Part shown: positions 1 through 9,191 of the stretch, piece by piece | Layout: each line of letters opens with the position of its first letter | Position numbering within the stretch: the stretch's first letter is position 1 | NCBI RefSeq assembly: GCF_900101105.1 | Contig: NZ_FNGA01000002.1 | Location: 624,479 to 688,478, forward strand | Length of the DNA: 64,000 nucleotides | Direction of reading: 5' to 3' | DNA from: Maridesulfovibrio ferrireducens | GTDB lineage: Bacteria; Desulfobacterota; Desulfovibrionia; Desulfovibrionales; Desulfovibrionaceae | Program-made: the position numbers and the translations under genes | The notes under the pieces: generated by a model | What the model was told of the DNA's origin: nothing | Databases searched by the model: none | The model's input: the letters and a program-made list of their open reading frames with translations, nothing else

Positions 1-65
1 CCGAGACTGCGGTATAAGGTGACAGGAAATTAACTTAATACGGCCCGCAAGCCAAGTCTAACACT

Positions 66-1553
66 ATGCAACGTCCCCAAAGAATCCGCATTAAAAACGA
101 ATCCGGCAAATTACAATCATTGCCCGACGGGAAGGAATATTTTCAAGACCTCGGCGGAAATGGAGATATACTATTTCTGGGAGTCGGCCCGAACCCGGAC
201 CTGTTGCCCAAATTCTTTCCCGAAGAATCCTGCTATTACTATATTGAATGTCCGGACTATGAGAAACAGACCCCGACTTTACACAACATCCCTGCAAAAT
301 TTATAAAAATCCAGCCGGACAACTCCGACCTTCTACATAAGAAAAATTTTCGCCTGATATTATACAAACCTAACAAAAGACTTTTCCCTTCATTCTGGGA
401 ACCGATAATATCAAAGCTCACACTGAATAAAACCGGAATTCATTCAAATGTACAAAATAAATCCGTCTGGATTCCGGGAGATGACAAATCTCTGCTTGTA
501 CCCGAAATGTCCCGAGCCTTTGCCCGTGCCGACTTCACATACAGGGTTATCGCACCGGATGCAATGCGCCGGGATCTACTATCCCTTTTGGAACAGGAAC
601 GCCCCGAAATTGTTTTCAGTATCAACTTTAACGGGCTTGATAATTCAGGAGAAACCTTCTTTCTGCTCCGCGAAGCAGGGGTTAAGGTTGTCGTCTGGAT
701 GGTAGATAACCCTTTCCACATAATCTCAGGCATTAAATCTGCTTATTGGAAAGAAGTCCCCATGCTGATTACAGATGACTGGTTCATTAAGCCGCTCCAG
801 AATCTCGGCGCAACTAAAATTGAACACCTTCCGCTTGCAACCGACCCTGATATTTTCAACCCGGATGTTCGTTCATATCCCGGTCTGGATGAGCGCATTG
901 TTTTTGCGGGTAGATCAAGCTTCCCTAAGAAGGTTAACTTTTTTGCAGGATGTGACTTTTCTCAGGAAGATGAACGCGATGCAATCTCCGCCATTAATCA
1001 AGGCGTTAAGCCTGATTTTGAATGGTGGACAAAAAGAGATAAGCTTGCATCATTCTGGCCGGAAAAAGACGTCCGTGCCACAGGATTCAAAGCGGAACAG
1101 GCAGGCAAAATCTGGCGCACCGAAGCGCTTAAAAGTGCGGGAAGCAAACTGACGGTATTCGGAGACGAAGGATGGCGAGAATTGCTTCCTGAAATTGATC
1201 TGCGCAAACCGATAGACTATTATACAATTCTGCCGACAATTTACTCAAGTTCTGCCATCGCCTTAAATATGACCAGCCCTCTGCTGCCGAATGGATTAAC
1301 TCAACGCAATTTCGACGTATGGGCATCAGGTGGTTTTCTACTCACCGACCAAACTCCCGGACTTTCGATCTTCCCCGAAGAGTTAGTAAGCGAATGCTCA
1401 TTTTCCATCCCGGCAGAATTACCTGAACTTTGTGATAAATTTCTAACCAATCCTCGGCAAAGAATTGCGCTTTCAAAAAAATGGCGTGAAGCTATTCTTA
1501 AAGACCATACCTACCAAAACCGCATTTTTAATATCCTGAATTTTCTGAACTAA
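66..1553 (+). CDS. CgeB-like glycosyltransferase family protein
   Basis: This 495-residue cytoplasmic protein resembles the CgeB/DUF3880 glycosyltransferases, two-Rossmann-fold enzymes that transfer sugars to surface or spore-coat glycans. The N-terminal half ends in the segment VVWMVDNPFHI (about residues 217-227), typical of DUF3880. The C-terminal part carries a GT1/GT4-like region, with VFAGRSSFPKK near 280 and a DxWASGGFLLTDQ segment near 417-430 like the nucleotide-sugar binding end of CgeB proteins. The ATG at 66 has no strong ribosome binding site, so the exact start is uncertain. A BON lipoprotein follows after about 66 bases. CgeB-like proteins in Desulfovibrio-type genomes often sit near flagellar or polysaccharide genes, but no such cluster is visible here. 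The acceptor is unknown. Confidence 0.75.
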   Translation: MQRPQRIRIKNESGKLQSLPDGKEYFQDLGGNGDILFLGVGPNPDLLPKFFPEESCYYYIECPDYEKQTPTLHNIPAKFIKIQPDNSDLLHKKNFRLILYKPNKRLFPSFWEPIISKLTLNKTGIHSNVQNKSVWIPGDDKSLLVPEMSRAFARADFTYRVIAPDAMRRDLLSLLEQERPEIVFSINFNGLDNSGETFFLLREAGVKVVVWMVDNPFHIISGIKSAYWKEVPMLITDDWFIKPLQNLGATKIEHLPLATDPDIFNPDVRSYPGLDERIVFAGRSSFPKKVNFFAGCDFSQEDERDAISAINQGVKPDFEWWTKRDKLASFWPEKDVRATGFKAEQAGKIWRTEALKSAGSKLTVFGDEGWRELLPEIDLRKPIDYYTILPTIYSSSAIALNMTSPLLPNGLTQRNFDVWASGGFLLTDQTPGLSIFPEELVSECSFSIPAELPELCDKFLTNPRQRIALSKKWREAILKDHTYQNRIFNILNFLN

Positions 1554-1619
1554 AGCATCAAACATAACTTTAGGCATAAGTATTGCTGTATATTCCCAAA
1601 CACTCTTATCAAGGAAGAT

Positions 1620-2291
1620 ATGGGAATGCAGAAAATCAAATTACTATGTTTAATGATTCTCTCAATTGCCTGCATAAACGGTTGTGCAGCTTCTATTTTC
1701 ATTCCGCCACTACCCGGCCCCACAATGATTCCTTCTGCTTTAGGCTCTATCTATACAGCCTATGCCATCGGGGCAGATGAACGCGGATTCCAGACAATTA
1801 TAGAAGATGAACTGCTTGAAGCAAATATCCAATCTCAAATTCTTCATCAAAAAGATCTCGAAGTTCTTGGTATCAGCACATATTCCTACAACGGTCATGT
1901 TTATGTAGTAGGCAAATATGATGAAAAAGAAGATTTCAACCATATTCGCAAAATAGTTAAAAAATCAGGAAAGGTGAATTCACTTACAACCTTTCTGTTT
2001 GCAGAAAAAGAGGATGCTGCCTGTAATGCGGCAGACGACTATATGCTGCAAATGCAGGTTAAAGGGGCTTTGCTGAATGATGAGTCTGTGTGGGGAACAA
2101 ATATCGCAGTTAAATCAGTGCAATGTAACATCATTCTTTTAGGCAGAGTGGGAAATATTAATGAGGTAGCTCGCGCCAGGCAGACAGCGTCACAAATAGC
2201 AGGTGTTGTCTCGATTAAATCTTTTATCAAGTCCAGTAAGCACAATAGATACAACATACACACCAAGCGCGAAGTGGCTCTTAATAAATAA
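1620..2291 (+). CDS. Double-BON-domain outer-membrane lipoprotein (DolP/OsmY-like)
   Basis: A 223-residue lipoprotein. It starts with a short positively charged and hydrophobic signal ending in a lipobox (I-N-G-C, Cys22), so the mature protein should be lipid-anchored. Two BON-like units follow, at about residues 56-120 and 135-205, the second with an NIAVKSVQCNIILLGRV strand pattern. BON domains bind phospholipid surfaces. The two-BON lipoprotein architecture matches DolP (YraP) of Proteobacteria, which supports outer-membrane integrity. An AAGGA-type ribosome binding site precedes the ATG at 1620; a second ATG six bases downstream is equally usable. The stop codon abuts the stop of the convergent GntR gene with no spacer, so the two transcripts probably overlap. 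The role in envelope maintenance is inferred from the family. Confidence 0.8.
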   Translation: MGMQKIKLLCLMILSIACINGCAASIFIPPLPGPTMIPSALGSIYTAYAIGADERGFQTIIEDELLEANIQSQILHQKDLEVLGISTYSYNGHVYVVGKYDEKEDFNHIRKIVKKSGKVNSLTTFLFAEKEDAACNAADDYMLQMQVKGALLNDESVWGTNIAVKSVQCNIILLGRVGNINEVARARQTASQIAGVVSIKSFIKSSKHNRYNIHTKREVALNK

Positions 2292-2978
2292 TCAACAACT
2301 TTCGAGAGACTCGTCCAAGTCATTATTTTCAATCGAATGATTACTTTTTAAATCTAAAAAATGACTTTCCAAACGATTTTTCATTAACTCCAAATCGCCC
2401 TCAGCAATAGCATCTACAACTAGCTGGTGCTTCTCAGCCTGCTCAATTAACGCGGGGAATTTCTTTATCTCAGCATCAACACCCATATATATCCAATAGT
2501 CATTTGCGAGTGAATTCCAAGCCCGATGCAAATATTCATTCTCTGCGAAATCAATTATTCTTTTATGAAACTTGACATCATTTTTTAGGATCATGAGTTG
2601 ATCACCGAATCTTGCACCTTTATACATACCATCAACAATGGAACGCAACTCATCGATTTTAAGAGAATCTTTTTCGATAGCCCATTTTACAGCAAGCGGC
2701 TCCAGTTCAAGTCTTACCTTATAATAATCTCGAAGATCAGCAATAGACATCACTTTAACCCTTGAACCTTTATAGGGTTCTGACTCAACAAAGCCGCGGG
2801 CCTTTAAATCTCTAAGAGCTTCACGCACAGCCCCCTGACTGACTTGTAAATCTCGGGAGATCTTTGTCTCAACGACCCTTTCACCGGGCTTAAGCTCACC
2901 GCTGAGAATTGCTTCTATTACAAACTCAACAACATCATCACGCAAAACCCGCCGTTTAAACCTGTCCTCGCTATTCAT
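2292..2978 (-). CDS. GntR-family transcriptional regulator, FadR/FCD subfamily
   Basis: A one-domain-pair regulator of about 228 residues. The N-terminal winged helix (about residues 8-75) shows the GntR pattern ILSGELKPGERVVETKIS followed by the recognition helix VSQGAVREALRDL. The C-terminal all-helical FCD region has R-x-x-LEPLAVKWA and the metal/ligand-type histidines FHKRI and AEKHQ. FCD regulators usually sense small organic acids and repress neighbouring catabolic genes. I start it at the ATG at 2978 rather than the upstream ATG at 2993, because a GGGGGGTG Shine-Dalgarno lies just before 2978. The genes it may control are not obvious, since the neighbours are a convergent lipoprotein gene and a divergent kinase. 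A 6-bp inverted repeat lies about 40 bases upstream and may be its own operator. Confidence 0.88.
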   Translation of the reverse strand: MNSEDRFKRRVLRDDVVEFVIEAILSGELKPGERVVETKISRDLQVSQGAVREALRDLKARGFVESEPYKGSRVKVMSIADLRDYYKVRLELEPLAVKWAIEKDSLKIDELRSIVDGMYKGARFGDQLMILKNDVKFHKRIIDFAENEYLHRAWNSLANDYWIYMGVDAEIKKFPALIEQAEKHQLVVDAIAEGDLELMKNRLESHFLDLKSNHSIENNDLDESLESC

Positions 2979-3019
2979 ATCGTCACCCCCCATAATACAA
3001 TGAGACCAAATTACAAATA

Positions 3020-3036
3020 CACCACGTAAGGTGGTG
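3020..3036. promoter_or_regulatory. Inverted repeat, candidate GntR operator
   Basis: The sequence CACCAC-N5-GTGGTG is a perfect 6-bp inverted repeat about 40 bases upstream of the GntR start codon. Its position fits an autoregulatory operator overlapping the promoter. The assignment rests only on symmetry and location. Confidence 0.35.
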
Positions 3037-3549
3037 CAAATATTAATTTACCTGCACGAACATAGCTTTTTTTATGCAAAATGCAAGACCAAAGCGTAAT
3101 AAGTAATAATATATTATATAACTTTCAGCCTTACATTCTAGAAAGGCAATATTTTAAAGTATGAATGAATACAATTTCAAATTAAAATGACTATTAATAA
3201 AAAATAAACAAAAAATTTAACGAGTAACAAACGAGTACAATAGACTTTCAACATAAAATTTTAAAAGACTCATCCGTTCAAAACGTACTTTACCCCATAA
3301 ATACCCACAATTTTAATTTTGACGGCTTACAATAAAATTGTAATTCATAACAGTACTAGATACTTCAATTTTCCCCATCACCATTGACCATTCTGAACAA
3401 AGAGCATCAAATTATTTCTTAAAGCCCTTCTTGATTTTTCAGGACATGAGCACTAGGGCAACATCTTGGCAAGATGTCTAAAAGCGTATTCAATTAAATT
3501 ACTTTCAAAATATTATATTGCTGAAGAAGTTGGACTTAGAGGGGCTATT
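3037..3549. other. AT-rich intergenic region between divergent GntR and hybrid kinase genes
   Basis: About 510 bases without a convincing open reading frame, very rich in A+T. It must carry the promoters of the divergent regulator and kinase genes. I see no tRNA, repeat or terminator. The segment GGGCAACATCTTGGCA (about 3456-3471) has GG and GC twelve bases apart like a sigma-54 site, but the -12 element is imperfect and I do not call it. Confidence 0.5.
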
Positions 3550-5787
3550 ATGAACGAGGATATTAGACAAAGTGATTTTAAAACAGAATTGATTAAGTGT
3601 ATGCATGAAAAAAAACATGTTTTACTTCTTTATGATGAACTAAAATACTACAGAAACGCTGCAATAGAATTTATAGTAGATGGACTGAATTCTGGAGATC
3701 AATGCCTACTCGCTTTTGATAAATACAAACCTGGAATGGTAGCTAAAGATCTATCTGGCTATGGAATTGATTACGGTAAAGTAGTTAAATCCGGTCAATT
3801 AATTCTTGTTGATGCGAATACCTACTATTTAACCGATAAGGTTTTTTATCCAGAAAAGATTCTTAAATCATGGCAAGAGTTGACTTTGAAAACGGTACAA
3901 GCTGGCCGAACATGTTTAAGGACTGTTGGAGAAATAAATTTTGATCTTGATGACAATTTAAAAATTGATAATCTTATCTATTATAAATATTTAGTAAATA
4001 AAAACATTTTCTCTGAATATCCATTTCTGTCTCTATGCGTATACAATAAGAATAGATACTCAAGTGAAATTGTTAAAAGGGTTGTACAAGCTCATCCTAT
4101 GCTTATCTACAACTCTAATATATACAAAAACAATATTCATTATATACCTCCTAATATATATTTAAATGACGACTATGATAAAAATGGAATAGATTTATGG
4201 CTTGAAAATGTTAAGTCAGGCAATTCAATATTCAAAAGAATGAATGAAAGTGAAAAAAAATTTAGATTACTATATGAATACGCTCCAATTCCATATCTAT
4301 CACTTGATGAGAGTGGATTTTTTGTAGGAGTTAATAAATCGCTTTGCTGTACGCTGGGTTACGACAAAGAAGAACTTATAGGTAAAAAAATTAGAAATTT
4401 GTTACATCCTGATTGGCAAATTAAATTTGAAAATGAATTCAAAAAACTTAAGAATTCCGGGGAAGAACATAACGTAGAATTTTGCCTGATGAAAAAAGAT
4501 GGGAGCTATATCTTTGGCGAATTCAGTGGAGTGAGTGGATATTATGAAGACAACTCGTTTTGTCAGACTCATTGCGTCTTTCGTGATATTACAAAAGAAA
4601 AACAAGCAAATGAAAAGTTAATTGAAGCAAAAGAAGCTGCTGAAGAAGCAAGCAGAACAAAGACAATGTTTCTAGCTAATATGAGTCATGAAATCAGGAC
4701 TCCGCTAAACGGAATTATGGGGATGCTGCAACTCCTCCACGATACCTCGCTAACTGAAGAACAATGTGATTTTTTAGACACCAGTATGGAGTCATGCAAT
4801 AGACTCGCACACTTACTCGGCGATATATTGGATATTTCCCGCATAGAAGCATGTAAACTAAAAATATATAGCGAAGACTTTGAATTGAGAGAAATATTTT
4901 CTTCTCTTCAGCAACTCTTTGCATTCTCAGCGGCACAAAAAAAACTATCACTTAAGTTATATATTTGTCCTTCAGTGCCTAAAATCCTTATAGGGGACAA
5001 AGCTAGAGTCCATCAAATACTAAACAATTTGGTAGGTAATGCTCTCAAGTTTTCTAATAAGGGAAAAATTGAAGTCACAGCTTTCCCTCTTCCCCACCAT
5101 AAAAAAAACGAATACCGGGTTTTATTCTCCGTTTCTGATTCAGGGATTGGTATTCCTGAAGAAAAGCTTGATGTAATATTTGACGAATTTACACAAGTTG
5201 ATGGAAGTATGGTTAGAAATTTTGAAGGAGCGGGCTTAGGTCTTTCAATTGTTAAAAACCTTGTGTCTCTGATGGGTGGAGGATCATCTATTGAAAGTGA
5301 AGTAGGTATCGGAACAACCGTTTATTTCTGTTTAACTTTTGGCACAACAGATAGACAGCATGAACAATTGAAAACAATAAACAAGCCAAAGAATTGCAGT
5401 TATAAATCTCGAGATATTCTTGTCGTAGAGGATGAAAGAATAAATCAGTTATACCTCGTAAAAATTTTACAACGTAATGGCTTTTCAGTAAAAACAGCTG
5501 ATAATGGGAAGCAGGCTTTGGACTTATTGAAAAATATTCACTTTGACTTAATTCTCATGGATATTCAGATGCCTGAGATGGATGGAGTGGAGACAACATT
5601 AGCTATTAGAAGTGGAAAAGTTAGCGAAACAAGTAGTGATATCCCAATTATAGCCTTAACAGCACACACTCTTGCAGGTGATGAACAGTCGTTTTTAAAA
5701 GCCGGAATGAATGCGTATATATCAAAGCCACTCGATATTAATGATCTTTTGAACAAAATTGATTCTTTTTTAATTAATATTAATTAG
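3550..5787 (+). CDS. Hybrid sensor histidine kinase: MEDS - PAS - HisKA - HATPase - receiver
   Basis: About 745 residues, no membrane segment. The N-terminal 190 residues look like a MEDS domain (the sensory domain first described in DcmR and methanogen/methylotroph sensors): HVLLLYDE at the start, GLNSGDQ, and the closing HPMLIYN...IHYIPP pattern. A PAS domain follows (about 235-355), then a HisKA helix pair with phosphoacceptor His380 in MSHEIRTPLNG. A GHKL ATPase domain with DSGIGIPEE and GAGLGLSIVK comes next. A C-terminal receiver has an acidic pair in VVEDE, phospho-Asp671 in LMDIQMPEMDG and Lys in SKPL. The longest frame begins at a TTG at 3466, but the ATG at 3550 is preceded by GAGGGG and is the better start. 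It acts as a cytoplasmic phosphorelay input; the partner HPt protein and regulator are not in the window. Confidence 0.87.
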   Translation: MNEDIRQSDFKTELIKCMHEKKHVLLLYDELKYYRNAAIEFIVDGLNSGDQCLLAFDKYKPGMVAKDLSGYGIDYGKVVKSGQLILVDANTYYLTDKVFYPEKILKSWQELTLKTVQAGRTCLRTVGEINFDLDDNLKIDNLIYYKYLVNKNIFSEYPFLSLCVYNKNRYSSEIVKRVVQAHPMLIYNSNIYKNNIHYIPPNIYLNDDYDKNGIDLWLENVKSGNSIFKRMNESEKKFRLLYEYAPIPYLSLDESGFFVGVNKSLCCTLGYDKEELIGKKIRNLLHPDWQIKFENEFKKLKNSGEEHNVEFCLMKKDGSYIFGEFSGVSGYYEDNSFCQTHCVFRDITKEKQANEKLIEAKEAAEEASRTKTMFLANMSHEIRTPLNGIMGMLQLLHDTSLTEEQCDFLDTSMESCNRLAHLLGDILDISRIEACKLKIYSEDFELREIFSSLQQLFAFSAAQKKLSLKLYICPSVPKILIGDKARVHQILNNLVGNALKFSNKGKIEVTAFPLPHHKKNEYRVLFSVSDSGIGIPEEKLDVIFDEFTQVDGSMVRNFEGAGLGLSIVKNLVSLMGGGSSIESEVGIGTTVYFCLTFGTTDRQHEQLKTINKPKNCSYKSRDILVVEDERINQLYLVKILQRNGFSVKTADNGKQALDLLKNIHFDLILMDIQMPEMDGVETTLAIRSGKVSETSSDIPIIALTAHTLAGDEQSFLKAGMNAYISKPLDINDLLNKIDSFLININ

Positions 5788-5813
5788 TTGTTCTCGAATT
5801 CAATATTCGGTGT

Positions 5814-8090
5814 TCATGATGAAACTGCTGCCTCAGGCAGACGAATAATGAACTTTGTTCCTTTACCCGGCTCAGATTCAACAAGAAACTCTCCTTCATG
5901 ATTACGAGCAATGATGAAATAAGAGACAGAAAGCCCCAAACCGGTTCCAAGACCTACGTGCTTTGTTGTATAAAAAGGTTCAAAGACTCTTTTACGGACA
6001 TCCTCTTCCATACCCGGTCCGTTATCCTCTACTTCGATCCGAACAAAGCCGCCATCCTTCCTCGTCCTCAAAGTCAGGCAGGGACGTTCATCTCCAAAAT
6101 CTTTATCGGACATTGCTTGAGCCGCATTTTTAAAGATATTCAGGAAAACCTGCTCAATTTCGGTTTCAGTAATATTGATCTGCGGTAATCCCTGCTCATA
6201 ATCTCTACGAATATCAATAGTTTTAAAATCGTATTTCTTCTTTAAATCGTAATCATTGGCGGCAAGACTGAGCGATTTCTCTAGCAGTCCCTTCACGTCC
6301 GTCGTGACCCGCACAGATTCACTTTTCCTGCTGAATTCAAGCATATTACGAACAATCTGAGCAGCCCTGCGCCCTGCGTCGCTTATACCGCGCAAATAGC
6401 CGATTATACCACGTTTATCCATGTATTCCTGAACTTTATCCAAATCTAGATCAATTTCAGAAGCAACTTCAACATTCTTAGGTAAGGATGGTGACAAACG
6501 CCTTTCCGCCCCTTGAACTCCTGACAAAATGGCTCCAAGCGGATTATTAATTTCATGAGCCATACCTGCGGCAAGACCCCCGACAGACATCATTTTTTCA
6601 GTCTGGATCATCATCTCTTCCAGACGTGATTTCATGGTCACGTCATCTATCAATAATACAGCTCCTCCACCTTCTTCACTGTCAAGGAGAGGATAAACTT
6701 TGAGATTCTTATAAAGAATTGCTCCATTCACGGTAAAAGGAACCTTCGGCTTTTCACGGATTTTAAACATTGAGACGGCTTCCGAAATCAATTCCTGCTC
6801 ACTTTCCAACTGAGGAAAAACATCGGTAAGGGGGAGGCCTTTAACCTCTTTCCATGACAATCCGGTCTCTTCTTCGGCAGACCTGTTCCATTGAATAATA
6901 TGCCCACTATCATCAATCCCGACTAAGACAGTAGGCATTGAATCAATTGTATTTTTCAGGAGGTTACGCAGCCGGGCAAGTTCATTCTCAGATTTTTTGC
7001 GTTCAGTAGAATCAGCAACAATACCCATATAATGAGTAATAACACCTTCTGCGTCTCTAGCTACGACAATACTGTCTTCAGTCCAGATAACGCGCCCGTC
7101 AGGGGCAATAATTCTGTATTCCTGCTTAAAATGGTCAGCACCTGAATTTTGATGCTTCTTAACTTCACTGATAGCCCTGCCCCGATCTTCGGGATGAATA
7201 ACATCAATAAAATTTATTTTTCCAGACATGAAATCATCTGCATTAAAACCTAGCTGCGTCACATTTTTAGAAACAAGTTCAACAGGCCAACCATCTTCAG
7301 CCCTCCATTTAAAAAGAACGACAGGACTTTTTTCCACAATCATATTCGACTGCATAAGGGCTTCTTCAGCTTTTTTACGCTCAGCAATATCTCTAATCAG
7401 ATTAAGCCGCATATCGTTAAAAGCTTTGGCGACCTTATCAAATTCATCAAACTTCTTTCTGTTCTTTCTACGATTTAAAACAAGCGGCCGCTCTAGATTG
7501 TCAATATCCATTTCCTGCGCGTAATCAGCCATCGACTGCAAATGCCGGGTGACCATGTAGTAGATAATAATTAATATGCAGAGTGCGACCAAAAAAGTTT
7601 TAATACCCTGCATCAGTAAAACAACGAATACCCGGTGTTTCAAACGGTTAATAACATTTTCAAGATCAGCAACGACCCGCAGTTGTCCTACATCAACACG
7701 CCTGCCATCCACCAGATGACTGAGCACAAAGGTCTTTTCAATAATCTTGCCGTTTGAAGGTATCAGACCGACCGAGACGACTGACTCAACTGCCCCCGAA
7801 GTCATATCACTGACTTCTAAATAGCGCATCCCGGGTAATTTCTTAGCCCCTTCAAGCTGAATTTTAACATGATCAATATTAATATCCCAAAGGCTGGCAG
7901 AAATAGTATTCGCATAACTGTTTTCAATTTGTGACATCGCCTTTTCAATCTCGCTGACATCACTCCGGTATTCCATATACAATTGAACGCTGGTTCCAAG
8001 AATTGTAAAAAAAGAGCTGCATATCAAAATATAAATAAGGAGCCTGTAAGGTAAAACCTGCCCTTTTCTTGATCCTAAAAATTTTATCAT
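5814..8090 (-). CDS. Membrane-bound PAS sensor histidine kinase
   Basis: About 758 residues. An N-terminal transmembrane helix (about 15-37) and a second one (about 160-182) enclose a periplasmic sensor of roughly 120 residues containing SASLWDINIDHVK. Then come a HAMP-like linker, two PAS/PAC units (about 250-370 and 375-495), a HisKA helix with GMAHEINNPLGAILSG, and a GHKL ATPase domain with the N-box FKNAAQAM, DNGPGM and GLGTGLGLSVS. There is no receiver domain, so it should phosphorylate a separate response regulator, which I do not see nearby. The longest frame starts at TTG 8132; I choose the ATG at 8090 because GGTGGAG lies upstream of it. It is convergent with the hybrid kinase. Confidence 0.87.
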   Translation of the reverse strand: MIKFLGSRKGQVLPYRLLIYILICSSFFTILGTSVQLYMEYRSDVSEIEKAMSQIENSYANTISASLWDINIDHVKIQLEGAKKLPGMRYLEVSDMTSGAVESVVSVGLIPSNGKIIEKTFVLSHLVDGRRVDVGQLRVVADLENVINRLKHRVFVVLLMQGIKTFLVALCILIIIYYMVTRHLQSMADYAQEMDIDNLERPLVLNRRKNRKKFDEFDKVAKAFNDMRLNLIRDIAERKKAEEALMQSNMIVEKSPVVLFKWRAEDGWPVELVSKNVTQLGFNADDFMSGKINFIDVIHPEDRGRAISEVKKHQNSGADHFKQEYRIIAPDGRVIWTEDSIVVARDAEGVITHYMGIVADSTERKKSENELARLRNLLKNTIDSMPTVLVGIDDSGHIIQWNRSAEEETGLSWKEVKGLPLTDVFPQLESEQELISEAVSMFKIREKPKVPFTVNGAILYKNLKVYPLLDSEEGGGAVLLIDDVTMKSRLEEMMIQTEKMMSVGGLAAGMAHEINNPLGAILSGVQGAERRLSPSLPKNVEVASEIDLDLDKVQEYMDKRGIIGYLRGISDAGRRAAQIVRNMLEFSRKSESVRVTTDVKGLLEKSLSLAANDYDLKKKYDFKTIDIRRDYEQGLPQINITETEIEQVFLNIFKNAAQAMSDKDFGDERPCLTLRTRKDGGFVRIEVEDNGPGMEEDVRKRVFEPFYTTKHVGLGTGLGLSVSYFIIARNHEGEFLVESEPGKGTKFIIRLPEAAVSS

Positions 8091-8498
8091 GAAACTCCAC
8101 CCAAATATTTTGTTGCGCAAGTACAAACTCAATAGGTTATCTCAGTCCGTCCAATTATCATTTAGAATGACATAATTAACATCAATTTGAAAGGTTCAGC
8201 TGTGATCGGTCACACAATCTCCAACCGGCATCATTGATTACATAATTTCAAATTTGGATTCTACTCTTAAAATTGCAATTCACGAAGAACAAAAAGCTAT
8301 AAACTTTAAGTTTCTGTCAATGAAATAAGCACCGATAAAAATGGGATAAATTGATTGCACGCAAAAAAAATAGGGCACCACAATTCAGCTCATATAGAAA
8401 TGAACTTTATATAAAGTGACTTAGACAGAACCATACGCAAATAGTAAAATCTGAATTATGAAGAAAAACTAATAAGGTATTACGAGGTAAGACAGAAA
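8091..8498. other. Intergenic region upstream of the PAS kinase gene
   Basis: About 400 bases, AT-rich, with no supportable gene. It should contain the kinase promoter. It holds one notable dyad, TGTGA-N4-TCACA at 8201-8214, listed separately. Confidence 0.4.
8201..8214. promoter_or_regulatory. Dyad TGTGA-N4-TCACA, possible CRP/FNR-superfamily site
   Basis: A perfect 5-bp inverted repeat with half-sites identical to CRP half-sites but a 4-base spacer (CRP uses 6, FNR 4 with TTGAT half-sites). It lies about 110 bases upstream of the PAS kinase start. Binding by a CRP/FNR/HcpR-type regulator is a guess from the half-site sequence. Confidence 0.25.
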
Positions 8499-8960
8499 CT
8501 ACTTTTTATGCTCCGCCCATTTATCTATCGCATCAAGGAACATGAATGTTTCAGTAGATTTAATTCCACCAATATTGGAAAGGTCATCCACCAGACACTG
8601 TCTGAACGCATTCCGTGAAGGAACAAATACTTCCACCAGCAGGTCATAACGACCAGAAACATTTATTACAGACTGCACGCCGCTGACTAATGAAATTTTT
8701 TCCATAATATCACGATTTGCCCGCCCTTCAAGGTTAATACCTACCAAGGCAATCAAACTGTTCTCGAAATAAAGAGGATTTACAGAAGCGGTAATTCTCA
8801 AATAATCATTTTTAATCATCCGCTCAGTACGTAACCTGACAGTTCCATCTGAAACACCAAGCTTACGCGCTATATTTTTATAAGATTCACGTCCATTACT
8901 CTGTAATTCTTCTATAATTTTACGATCTATGTCATCAAGAACTAAAGTTTTATCTTTCAC
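8499..8960 (-). CDS. Lrp/AsnC-family transcriptional regulator
   Basis: About 153 residues. The N-terminal helix-turn-helix has LDDIDRKIIEELQSNGR followed by IARKLGVSDGTVRLRTERM. The C-terminal half is the ligand-binding RAM domain (ALVGINLEG, then GRYDLLVEV, and a closing STETFMFLDAIDKW). Lrp/AsnC proteins bind amino acids and control amino-acid metabolism. The longest frame starts at 9017, but the GTG at 8960 has AGGAG seven bases before it and matches the usual family N-terminus. It is divergent from kbl-tdh, so threonine/glycine metabolism is the probable target; that link is inferred from position. Confidence 0.88.
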   Translation of the reverse strand: MKDKTLVLDDIDRKIIEELQSNGRESYKNIARKLGVSDGTVRLRTERMIKNDYLRITASVNPLYFENSLIALVGINLEGRANRDIMEKISLVSGVQSVINVSGRYDLLVEVFVPSRNAFRQCLVDDLSNIGGIKSTETFMFLDAIDKWAEHKK

Positions 8961-9121
8961 CCGGAATCTCCTGCTTTCAATATTACTATGAAATTTACAA
9001 TTAATTATGTTATACATAGTGGCAAAATGACAATTCCGTCAATCCATGATAAAAAATATCCTGTCAAAATAAAAGCCTACGTTTTTTTGCATTTTAACAA
9101 TTTTCAAGCCATATTTTAACA

Positions 9122-9150
9122 TTGACAAGATTTAGCATATTGTTTTTTAA
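9122..9150 (+). promoter_or_regulatory. Possible sigma-70 promoter of kbl-tdh
   Basis: TTGACA at 9122-9127 is followed after 17 bases by the weak -10-like TTTTAA at 9145-9150, about 40 bases upstream of the kbl start. The -35 is a perfect match and the -10 is poor. Confidence 0.35.
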
Positions 9151-9191
9151 TTAAAACGAAAGAAGCACTTTCCCAACATGGAGGATTAAAT

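Noticed and set aside
1-33. Possible tail of an upstream plus-strand gene (ten codons ending in TAA at 31-33)
   Set aside because: Only ten codons are visible, which cannot be told from chance.
3456-3471. Sigma-54-like GG-N10-GC upstream of the hybrid kinase
   Set aside because: The -12 element is TGGC rather than TTGC and the region is AT-rich enough for chance matches.
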